Shown here: in pieces, positions 23,497 to 29,622 of the stretch | Numbering within the stretch: position 1 is the first letter of the stretch | Layout: each line of letters begins with the position of its first letter | Notes under the pieces: generated by a model | The model's input: the letters and a program-made list of their open reading frames with translations, nothing else | The model's database searches: none | Told to the model about the DNA's origin: nothing | DNA from: Chloroflexota bacterium | Lineage (GTDB): Bacteria; Chloroflexota; Anaerolineae; B4-G1 | DNA length: 29,622 nt | Reading direction: 5' to 3' | Assembly: GCA_024232355.1 (NCBI GenBank) | Contig: JAAEPW010000731.1 | Span: forward strand, 1 to 29,622 | Made by a program: the position numbers and the translations under genes

Positions 23497-24162
23497 ATGC
23501 TAGTAGGAGACAGAATGACCAGGGATCTCATCACTGTGACTGAGGATACCCCTGTTGATAAAGCACTGCAACAAATGAAGGAGAATCAAGTTCGCCGTCT
23601 TCCGGTGTTGGATGAACATGGCAAACTAGTGGGCATCGTATCAGAAAAAGACCTGCTGTATGTAACCCCTTCCCCGGCCACGTCGCTGAGTGTATGGGAG
23701 ATTCCCTACCTGCTCTCCAAGATCAGGATGCGGGACACTATGACAAAGGACGTAATCACTGTCACAAAAGACACCCCCCTAGAGGAAGCCGCCCGCATCA
23801 TGGCCGATAACAAGGTAGGAGGGTTGCCGGTGGTGAGCAATGACGACCTGGCAGGCATCATCACCGAAACCGACATGTTCAAGGTGTTTTTGGAAATGTT
23901 GGGAGCGCGTGAAGGAGCCGTCCGCCTGACTATGTTGATCCCGGAGGAAAAGGGAATACTGGCCAAGATCGCCGGCAAGATCGCCGAGATGGGCGGCAAC
24001 ATCCTGGCATTGGGCACAATGATGGGAGAGGATTCGGACCATCGTCAACTCACGGTTCGAGTTACTAACGTCTCTGACGAGCAATTGATCTCGGCTATGG
24101 AGTCTTTGGATCTGCAAACACTGGATGCTCGTTATTGCGCCACACCAGATTGTTCAGAATAA
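23497..24162 (+). CDS. CBS-pair and ACT domain protein (AcuB-like)
   Basis: A 221-residue cytosolic protein with two CBS domains, at about 1-60 (VGDRMTRDLITVTEDTPVDKAL) and 77-135 (MRDTMTKDVITVTKDTPLEEAA), and a C-terminal ACT domain (about 142-215, MLIPEEKGILAKIAGKIAEMGGNIL). CBS pairs sense adenine nucleotides and ACT domains often bind amino acids, so a sensor role is expected. The target is unknown. AGGAGGT precedes ATG 23497 with 6 nt spacing. A terminator follows at 24204. The protein ends in a Cys-containing tail (YCATPDCSE). Confidence 0.88.
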   Translation: MLVGDRMTRDLITVTEDTPVDKALQQMKENQVRRLPVLDEHGKLVGIVSEKDLLYVTPSPATSLSVWEIPYLLSKIRMRDTMTKDVITVTKDTPLEEAARIMADNKVGGLPVVSNDDLAGIITETDMFKVFLEMLGAREGAVRLTMLIPEEKGILAKIAGKIAEMGGNILALGTMMGEDSDHRQLTVRVTNVSDEQLISAMESLDLQTLDARYCATPDCSE

Positions 24163-24203
24163 CGATAGCTCCAAGGTCAAAGCCATCACATAAATTGGAA
24201 ATG

Positions 24204-24226
24204 AGCCTCCCTTTGGGGGGCTTTTT
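24204..24226 (+). terminator. Intrinsic terminator of the CBS-ACT gene
   Basis: An 8-bp stem AGCCTCCC/GGGGGGCT (one G-U pair, 3-nt loop) is followed by TTTTT. Confidence 0.88.
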
Positions 24227-24304
24227 CCTTTCATGTCAATGCACTAGCACCCCAAGGGATTTTTCCTACAACGTGACATATATCTCGTTTGGAAGCGATG
24301 CGTT

Positions 24305-24333
24305 TTGCCAAGAGAGAAGATTGAGGATAAAAT
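24305..24333 (+). promoter_or_regulatory. Promoter of the zwf operon
   Basis: TTGCCA (24305-24310) and TAAAAT (24328-24333) are separated by 17 nt. The leader to zwf is about 147 nt. I see no recognisable riboswitch in it. Confidence 0.7.
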
Positions 24334-24486
24334 AGAGCACGGTCTAATAAAGTTTGCCTCGCTGGTTCTAAATAATTCTCTACAAAATACGATCACTCTG
24401 AGAACAAGTAAGATAAGAATCATTGGGAACGTCTGGATGATAGACAAGCCGACAAGTCCAGGGCACAGGGAAGGAGTTCTCCCAAG

Positions 24487-26004
24487 ATGCAAACGCTAAA
24501 TACCGCAAAACAAAACCAAGATGATCCTGCCGCCATCGTCATCTTTGGTGCATCAGGCGATTTGACGCAACGCAAGTTGGTGCCCGCACTGCACAGCCTG
24601 GCGTGTGGGGGGCTTTTGCACCCAAACACCCAGGTGATCGGCGTGGCTCGTAGTGCCATCACCAATGACGCCTTTCGTGACCGGCTCTACGATGGCGTGA
24701 CCAATTACGCGCGGCTCAGTCCGGGTGTTTGCGAACTCTGGCCCAGATTCGCCGCGCGCCATTCCTACCTGGTGGGCAGTTATGACGATCCCGACACCTA
24801 CCACCACCTGGCAGAGCGACTGGCACAAGTCGATGCCAAGGCCGGTATACGGGGCAATCATCTTTTTTACCTGGCAACACCGCCCGTGCTCTACCTACTA
24901 ATTGTCGAGCAACTGGGACAAGCCGGATTGAACAAAAGCGACCACGGCTGGGCGCGCATCATTATCGAAAAACCCTTTGGACGTGACTTGAAAAGCGCTC
25001 GTCAACTCAACCAACAACTCCACGCTGTTTTTGACGAGGATCAAATCTATCGTATCGACCATTACCTGGGCAAAGAGACAGTGCAGAACATCCTCACCTT
25101 TCGCTTTGCCAACACCATCTTTGAGCCACTCTGGACCCGCAACTATGTGGACCATGTTCAAATCACCGTGGCCGAAAGCGTCGGCGTGGGCCACCGGGCA
25201 GGCTATTACGAAAAAGCCAGTGTGCTACGAGACATGTTTCAGAATCACTTACTGCAACTGCTGACATTGACAGCGATGGAGCCGCCCGCTGTTTTTGAGG
25301 CAAACGCCCTGCGAGACGAAAAGGTCAAGGTGCTGCGAGCGGTTCGTCCGGCAATCCAGAGCGTGCGCGGCCAGTACTCCGGCTATCGCGACGAGCCGAA
25401 TGTCGCCTCCGACTCGCAGACATCGACCTACGCCGCGCTCCAGTTGATGGTAGACAACTGGCGCTGGCGTGATGTGCCCTTTTACCTTCGCTCCGGCAAA
25501 TCGCTGGCCGAAAAGGTCACCGGGATCGTCATCCAGTTCAAACGCGTGCCCCACTTGATGTTCCCTTCGACCAAGCTCGGGACAAGTCCGCTGTCTGGCG
25601 GTGGTAGCATCACCCCAAATGTCCTATCCCTCTGCCTCCAACCCGACGAAGGGATTCACCTACATTTTGAGGCCAAGGAACCAGGTGCCGGTATGCGAAC
25701 CCGTCCGGTGGATATGGAATTTCATTATGCAGACGATTTTGGGACCAGCGCGTTGCCAGATGCTTACGAGCGGTTGTTACTGGACACGATGCAAGGGGAC
25801 GCCTCGCTATTCGCGCGAGCCGACGAGATCGAGCTAACCTGGGGAATCATTGATCCCATTCTAAACAACTGGACGCAGCCTGACACACCGTCGCTGGCTT
25901 TCTACGAACCGGGGTGTTGGGGACCGAGGGCAGCGAATGAATTTCTGGCCCGTGACGGGCGTGCCTGGCACCGCAATTGCGGCACCCACAAAGATCATGA
26001 ATGA
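24487..26004 (+). CDS. zwf: Glucose-6-phosphate 1-dehydrogenase
   Basis: Oxidises glucose-6-phosphate to 6-phosphogluconolactone and makes NADPH. This is the first step of the oxidative pentose phosphate pathway. The 505 residues show the nucleotide motif IFGASGDLTQRKL at about 19-31, EKPFG at 161-165, the substrate site RIDHYLGKE at 189-197 and the base His254 in DMFQNHLLQ. Length and motifs are complete. AAGGAG lies 10 nt before ATG 24487. The stop is 16 nt before the glutaredoxin-thioredoxin reductase gene, which would consume NADPH. A broken 6-phosphogluconolactonase gene lies downstream. Confidence 0.95.
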   Translation: MQTLNTAKQNQDDPAAIVIFGASGDLTQRKLVPALHSLACGGLLHPNTQVIGVARSAITNDAFRDRLYDGVTNYARLSPGVCELWPRFAARHSYLVGSYDDPDTYHHLAERLAQVDAKAGIRGNHLFYLATPPVLYLLIVEQLGQAGLNKSDHGWARIIIEKPFGRDLKSARQLNQQLHAVFDEDQIYRIDHYLGKETVQNILTFRFANTIFEPLWTRNYVDHVQITVAESVGVGHRAGYYEKASVLRDMFQNHLLQLLTLTAMEPPAVFEANALRDEKVKVLRAVRPAIQSVRGQYSGYRDEPNVASDSQTSTYAALQLMVDNWRWRDVPFYLRSGKSLAEKVTGIVIQFKRVPHLMFPSTKLGTSPLSGGGSITPNVLSLCLQPDEGIHLHFEAKEPGAGMRTRPVDMEFHYADDFGTSALPDAYERLLLDTMQGDASLFARADEIELTWGIIDPILNNWTQPDTPSLAFYEPGCWGPRAANEFLARDGRAWHRNCGTHKDHE

Positions 26005-26020
26005 AATCAAGGAAAAAATG

Positions 26021-27265
26021 ATGAATGAAAAAATCAGCATTACCGTTTACGGCGCTCACTGGTGCCCCGACTGCCGACGCAGCAAACAGTTCCTGGGCGA
26101 ACACCAAATTCCCTACAACTGGGTGGATGTCGAACAAGACAGGGCGGGTGAACAGTACGTGCTTCAAAAGAACGACGGCAAGCGCATCATCCCCACCATC
26201 GAGTTTGCCGATGGCTCTATCCTGGTCGAGCCGTCCAACGCTGAACTGGCAGCCAAGCTAGGTCTCAAAACAACCGCCGAGCGCAGTCACTATGACCTCA
26301 TTATCATCGGCGGCGGGCCAGCCGGATTGACGACCGCGCTCTACGCCGCCCGCGAAGGAATCGACACCCTGGTCATTGAGCGTGCAGCGCTGGATGGGCA
26401 AGCGGCCGCTACCCAGTGGCTGGACAACGTACCTGGTTTCACCGACGGGATCGAGGGCGCCGCCTTTTCGAATCAACTTTACCGTCAAGCGGAACGCTTT
26501 GGCGTGGAAGTGCTCCAAGCCCAAGAAGTGGTTCACATTCACAGCCACGATAACTACCACTGCGTAGACACTGCCGACGGCAGCGAATACAGCGCCAAAA
26601 CCCTACTGCTGACGACCGGCAGTCATTATCGACGATTGGGTGTTCCCGGCGAGGACAGCTATATCGGTGCAGGGGTTCACTTTTGCGCCACCTGCGATGG
26701 CCCGTTCTACAAGGGACTGCACGTGGCCGTCGTCGGCGGGGGCAATAGCGCCACGGAAGAGAGCCTGTTCCTGCTCAAATTCGTGGAGCGGGTGACGCTG
26801 TTGGTGCGGGGCGACACACTCAAAGCCAGTCAGATTCTTCAGGAAAAGGTGTTAGGGCATCCCAGGATAGACGTCCGTTTCAACGCCGAGGCTGTCCAAT
26901 TCCACGGAGCAAAGAGCAAGCTCAAGTCTGTGACCATTAGAAACAGAAAAACAAACGCTACCAAAGACATAGAACCAGCTGCCGTTTTCGTCTTTATCGG
27001 TCAGACCCCAAACACTGGATTTTTAGCCGAGTCTGGCGTGCGAACCGACCAGTGGGGCTTTATCATCACCGGTCACGACTTGGTCCACGACGATGACCGT
27101 CCCACTGGTTTCATAGGGCAAGAGCCTGCCTTTTTAGAGACCAGCATTCCCGGCATCTTTGCTGCTGGCGACGTCCGTGCCGGTAGCACCAAACAAGTCG
27201 CTTCAGCCGCTGGCGAAGGGGCTACGGCAGCCCTGCTCATCCGTGAGCATCTCAAGACGGTGTAA
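26021..27265 (+). CDS. Glutaredoxin-thioredoxin reductase fusion
   Basis: A 414-residue protein. Residues 1-80 are a glutaredoxin/mycoredoxin-like domain with redox motif CPDC at 15-18 and cis-Pro in IIPTIEF. Residues about 88-414 are a thioredoxin-reductase-type flavoprotein: FAD motif GGGPAG at 97-102, redox pair CATC at 222-225, NADPH motif GGGNSATEE at 239-247 and the C-terminal FAD motif IPGIFAAGDVRAG. Electrons likely flow from NADPH through FAD and CATC to the CPDC domain in the same chain. The start at ATG 26021 has AAGGA 7 nt upstream. ATG 26018 and 25997 are in frame. It is co-transcribed with zwf. Confidence 0.93.
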   Translation: MNEKISITVYGAHWCPDCRRSKQFLGEHQIPYNWVDVEQDRAGEQYVLQKNDGKRIIPTIEFADGSILVEPSNAELAAKLGLKTTAERSHYDLIIIGGGPAGLTTALYAAREGIDTLVIERAALDGQAAATQWLDNVPGFTDGIEGAAFSNQLYRQAERFGVEVLQAQEVVHIHSHDNYHCVDTADGSEYSAKTLLLTTGSHYRRLGVPGEDSYIGAGVHFCATCDGPFYKGLHVAVVGGGNSATEESLFLLKFVERVTLLVRGDTLKASQILQEKVLGHPRIDVRFNAEAVQFHGAKSKLKSVTIRNRKTNATKDIEPAAVFVFIGQTPNTGFLAESGVRTDQWGFIITGHDLVHDDDRPTGFIGQEPAFLETSIPGIFAAGDVRAGSTKQVASAAGEGATAALLIREHLKTV

Positions 27266-27277
27266 GAGGAAAGAAAC

Positions 27278-27998
27278 GTGCGATTCCAAACCCAAGATGG
27301 GCATACAGTGCCAGCCATAACCGCCGAACAGATGCGGAAAGTGGACCGCATCGCGATGGAGGAATTCGGCCTGGGTATCCTGCAAATGATGGAGAACGCC
27401 GGTCGGAATCTAGCCGAGAATGTACTGGATATGCTCGATGGGACGAAAGGAACTATCACGATCCTAGCGGGATCAGGGGGGAATGGTGGTGGCGGCCTCT
27501 GCTGTGCGCGACACTTGTACAACCGTGGTTTCCAGGTCTGGATCGTGCTCAGCAAAGAATCGGCGACATTGACAGGAGCCGCACGCCACCAGTTTCAGAT
27601 TCTGCAAGCGGCAGGGGTGCAGCCGGTAGAGCCTGCCCAGGCAAAAGATGTGATGGGCCGTTCGCAGATCATCGTGGATGCCCTCATCGGATACAGCTTG
27701 CGCGGGGCACCTCGGGGGAGAGCGGCCGAATTGATCGAGCTATGTAATGAGCGCGCTGCTAGGGTACTTTCTTTAGACGTTCCTTCAGGGCTCGACGCCA
27801 CGACAGGTAAAGCGCTGGGGGGCAATCATCCATCCCGAACGAACCCTGACCCTAGCTTTACCCAAAACCGGGCTCCACGGCGTGTCTAGAGATCTCTATT
27901 TAGGTGACATTGGCATTCCGCCAGAGGTCTACCATCGGCTGGGACTCTCTTTTGAACCATTCTTTGGAAAAAAGTATTGGGTACGGTTGATCAAGTGA
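27278..27998 (+). pseudogene. NAD(P)H-hydrate epimerase (YjeF N-terminal domain), frameshifted
   Basis: Epimerises damaged NAD(P)HX for repair. From GTG 27278 the frame shows ITAEQMRKVDRIAMEEFGL, ILAGSGGNGGGGLCCARHL, IIVDALIGYSLRG and LDVPSGLDATTGKALG, all YjeF_N signatures. At the G6 run at 27818-27823 the frame changes: removing one G joins it to IIHPERTLTLALPKTGLHG and DLYLGDIGIPPEVY, ending at TGA 27996-27998. The restored product is about 239 residues, complete for a YjeF_N-only protein without the kinase domain. As written the protein ends at 27889 with a nonsense tail. Real mutation, phase-variable run and sequencing error are all possible. It starts 12 nt after the reductase gene. Confidence 0.85.
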
Positions 27999-28035
27999 GG
28001 GATAAATACCCTCAATTCTATTGATGGAGAGAACA

Positions 28036-28269
28036 GTGAAACTTGACATCAAGTGGCGGGCAGAATGCCTTCAAGAATTGTCAGAACTGACGATCGAACA
28101 GCGCGACGTTATTGAGCAGACCGTCGAGGAACTGTGCATCTCGCCGAATCAAGGTCGCCCCGTCAGAAATGCGTACAGTAACTTTCGCGAGATCATTGTT
28201 GGTGGTTGTCGTATCTTTTATCTGATCATGGCCGACACCATCAAAGTAACTGGGTTGCGACAAATATAG
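28036..28269 (+). CDS. RelE/ParE-like toxin-family protein
   Basis: A 77-residue protein resembling the RelE/ParE toxin superfamily: IKWRAECLQELSELTIEQRD (two helices), PNQGRPVRN, FREIIVGGCRIFYLIMADTIKVTGLR (the central sheet with the R-x-x-Y pattern). RelE members cut mRNA on ribosomes and ParE members poison gyrase. Which applies here is unclear. GTG 28036 is chosen since GGAG lies 6 nt upstream and it starts directly at the first strand. TTG 28021 and ATG 28024 lack a site. No antitoxin gene is found on either side, which is unusual. Confidence 0.68.
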   Translation: MKLDIKWRAECLQELSELTIEQRDVIEQTVEELCISPNQGRPVRNAYSNFREIIVGGCRIFYLIMADTIKVTGLRQI

Positions 28270-28311
28270 TTGACTCTCCACCATCTGGTGCAAGTTGCAA
28301 GGAGGATACAT

Positions 28312-28698
28312 ATGGTACCCAAAAGTCTTCGTATTTGGTTTGTGGTTCATTTTATCATGGACATCTTGTTCGCCGTGCCGCTTTTCGTGGCACCAAAATT
28401 TGTATTGTCTCTATTTGGATGGACCACCATAGATCCATTCGCTACCCGCCTCGTCGCCGCCGCATTGATGGGCATTGGCATCGAGTCGCTTTTGGGGCGC
28501 AACGCCGACGCCGACACGTATCGCGCGATGTTGAATTTAAAGATCATTTGGGCGGGTGCTGCCATTCTGGGCATGGGCATAACCTTGGTGACCGGAGGAC
28601 CGGCTATGGGATGGCTCGCTTTAGCTATCTTTGGCATCTTTATCCTGGTCTGGATTCGTTACCGTCTCTTGCTACATCAGCCCGAGAATAATCGATGA
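28312..28698 (+). CDS. Small polytopic membrane protein
   Basis: A 128-residue hydrophobic protein with four predicted transmembrane helices, near residues 7-30, 45-62, 73-93 and 98-118. The segment TRLVAAALMGIGIESLLGRNADADTYRAML between helices 2 and 3 looks conserved in form. The tail is basic (RYRLLLHQPENNR). I do not recognise an assigned function. ATG 28312 has a perfect AAGGAGG 6 nt upstream. A TTG at 28270 in frame has no site. The stop overlaps the ATG of the broken pgl gene (ATGA), suggesting they were once translated together. Confidence 0.75.
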   Translation: MVPKSLRIWFVVHFIMDILFAVPLFVAPKFVLSLFGWTTIDPFATRLVAAALMGIGIESLLGRNADADTYRAMLNLKIIWAGAAILGMGITLVTGGPAMGWLALAIFGIFILVWIRYRLLLHQPENNR

Positions 28699-28921
28699 GT
28701 GAGCCCGTTACCAAGATTCACGCGGGCGCCACCGAGCTGGCAAGAGCGGCGGCGCAGCACTTTCACTCTGGCAACAGAGGCAATTGCCGATCGAGGGAAA
28801 TTCACCGTGGCCCTAGCCGGTGGTTCGACGCCTCGACAGCAATTACCGCATAGCACGCGAAACGTTGTTGGATCACGTGCCCATTCCATCAGGCAACATC
28901 TATCGCATACAGGGCGAACTG

Positions 28922-28959
28922 GATCCCGATAGATCATGCCGCCTTGATCTATCGGGATC
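28922..28959. repeat. 15-bp perfect inverted repeat inside the pgl remnant
   Basis: GATCCCGATAGATCA (28922-28936) and TGATCTATCGGGATC (28945-28959) are exact reverse complements around an 8-nt loop. A frame change of the pgl pseudogene falls in this loop. Confidence 0.85.
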
Positions 28960-29010
28960 ATTTGAAAGCGGCACTCGACATTGACGGGCGATTCAATCTG
29001 ATCATGCTAG

Positions 29011-29152
29011 TGTTTCGCGGCGTAAATAAACCTACAGTTCAGAATTGCCGACTATCAACGCAAACTACCTACTATGATGCTAATCTACCGCGAAACACTT
29101 GAGCAGTTGGGCGTCAAAATTTGGTATTTGGGGATATTTACGCCCAACTGTA
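29011..29152. mobile_element. 142-bp MITE-like insertion flanked by CTAG
   Basis: The element interrupts pgl and is flanked by CTAG at 29007-29010 and 29153-29156, a likely 4-bp target duplication or a TA duplication inside CTAG targets. Its ends carry 18-bp arms, of which the inner 10 (GGCGTAAATA, 29019-29028 and, reversed, 29135-29144) are identical and equally spaced from the ends. Two further inverted repeats lie inside: AGTGTTTCGCGG (29009-29020) with its complement at 29088-29099, and CAGTTGGGCGT (29104-29114) with its complement at 29140-29150. No ORF fits. A non-autonomous IS630- or IS5-related element is inferred from the target site. Confidence 0.75.
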
Positions 29153-29460
29153 CTAGGTATGGGCGATGATGTACATACCGCCTCACTCTTCCCAGGTACG
29201 ACGTCGCTTTATGAGCGCGAGTACGCCATAATCGCCGTCTATGTGGAACGGGTACAAAGCTGGCACGTTACACTCACGCTCCCGATCATCAATGCCAGCC
29301 GTCACATCTTGTTCCTAGTCAGTGGAGCCACCAAGGCAGATACCCTGGCACGCATTCAGGCAGGCGATCCACTGCCCACCGCCTTGATACAACCCACCTT
29401 AGAGGGTGTTTTAAAAGTTATGTAAAGATTGCGTGCCTGGCCCACTTCTGGCATAATTGG

Positions 29461-29484
29461 GGGTATGAATAGAAAACCATACCC
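29461..29484. repeat. 7-bp inverted repeat next to a CTAG site
   Basis: GGGTATG (29461-29467) and CATACCC (29478-29484) form a hairpin. It abuts CTAG at 29484-29487, the same tetranucleotide that flanks the MITE-like insertion, and may mark the left border of the transposase element that follows. Confidence 0.45.
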
Positions 29485-29577
29485 TAGTGGGTCACTTGTC
29501 GCGAGTGTAGCCATTCTGGGCGAATCGTGTATAATGGCTGGGTAGAACACAAGACAATGTTGTGAAGGAGCCCAGAA

Positions 29578-29622
29578 ATGACCCGACGACAGAAAGACCC
29601 GTTGAGACCGCTCACAGATGAG
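29578..29622 (+). CDS. Start of an IS630-like transposase (cut by the window edge)
   Basis: ATG 29578 follows GAAGGAG (29564-29570) with 7 nt spacing. The 15 visible codons read MTRRQKDPLRPLTDE. This resembles, from memory, the N-terminus of helix-turn-helix/IS630-family transposases of Chloroflexota (QKDPLRPLT followed by an HTH region). A perfect TATAAT lies at 29530-29535, without a good -35. Too little is visible to be sure. The CTAG at 29484-29487 could be its insertion site, consistent with IS630 target preference. Confidence 0.4.
   Translation, partial: MTRRQKDPLRPLTDE

Larger units (their letters stand above)
28695..29425 (+). pseudogene. pgl: 6-phosphogluconolactonase, broken by frameshifts and an insertion
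   Basis: The intact enzyme hydrolyses 6-phosphogluconolactone, the product of zwf in the same cluster. Pieces of the family are spread over all three frames: MSEPVTKIHAGATELARAAA, then TLATEAIADRGKF and LAGGSTPRQ (shift near 28761), [16 protein letters not shown] (shift near 28840), [20 protein letters not shown] (shift near 28937), then a 142-bp insertion, then LGMGDDVHTASLFPG and the normal C-terminus to TAA 29425. Removing the insertion and one CTAG joins ML to GMGDD exactly. The gene cannot make a full-length product. Several independent lesions argue against sequencing error. Confidence 0.9.

Noticed and set aside
25937..26020. Longer N-terminus for the glutaredoxin-thioredoxin reductase
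   Set aside because: It would overlap zwf by 68 nt and add sequence unlike the family. AAGGA is placed for ATG 26021.
27818..27823. Programmed ribosomal frameshift in the epimerase gene
   Set aside because: The family is not known to use frameshifting, and no downstream pseudoknot or upstream SD-like stimulator is evident. An indel in a G-run is more likely.

Overview
The window reads as a chromosomal segment of a Chloroflexota-type bacterium (Anaerolineae-like is my best guess). This is inferred from gene style, with no rRNA or marker gene present. The clues are a membrane-anchored protein with a Pro/Thr-rich spacer and a beta domain, a DUF58/TgpA transglutaminase pair, GerW-like proteins, TTG/GTG starts with strong Shine-Dalgarno (SD) sites, and IS630-like mobile DNA. 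No rRNA, tRNA or CRISPR array was found.

Region 1 (1-1200) holds a broken ORF, a short AhpD/carboxymuconolactone-decarboxylase-like gene whose second redox Cys codon is an in-frame TGA followed by a perfect hairpin (a candidate selenoprotein), and a C_GCAxxG_C_C-family protein.

Region 2 (1200-8320) is a serine/glycine/one-carbon block. On the minus strand, a strong promoter, a tandem glycine riboswitch and an intrinsic terminator precede a class V aminotransferase, a short SerA-like dehydrogenase and a DUF1015 protein. Divergently, a single 1086-residue polypeptide fuses serine hydroxymethyltransferase (SHMT) to the glycine-cleavage T protein. A threonine aldolase at 18 kb adds another glycine-producing step.

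Region 3 (8380-17860) holds MgtC/SapB and TruD on the plus strand. On the minus strand it holds TgpA-like transglutaminase, DUF58, a truncated membrane protein, two GerW-like proteins and a 900-residue DHH/CBS/tRNA-nucleotidyltransferase fusion.

Region 4 (18049-24162) holds threonine aldolase, a Xer recombinase, purine nucleoside phosphorylase, an anchored surface protein, a transposase-like remnant with an in-frame stop, a rubrerythrin-like protein and a CBS-ACT protein. Several intergenic leaders here look regulatory.

Region 5 (24305-29622) is an NADPH/redox block: zwf, a glutaredoxin-thioredoxin reductase fusion and an NAD(P)HX epimerase. It decays toward the right end. The epimerase has a G-run frameshift, and the 6-phosphogluconolactonase gene carries three frameshifts plus a 142-bp MITE-like insertion flanked by CTAG. 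An IS630-like transposase begins at the window edge. The most interesting items are the candidate selenoprotein, the riboswitch-controlled operon with DUF1015, the SHMT-GcvT fusion and the MITE insertion.
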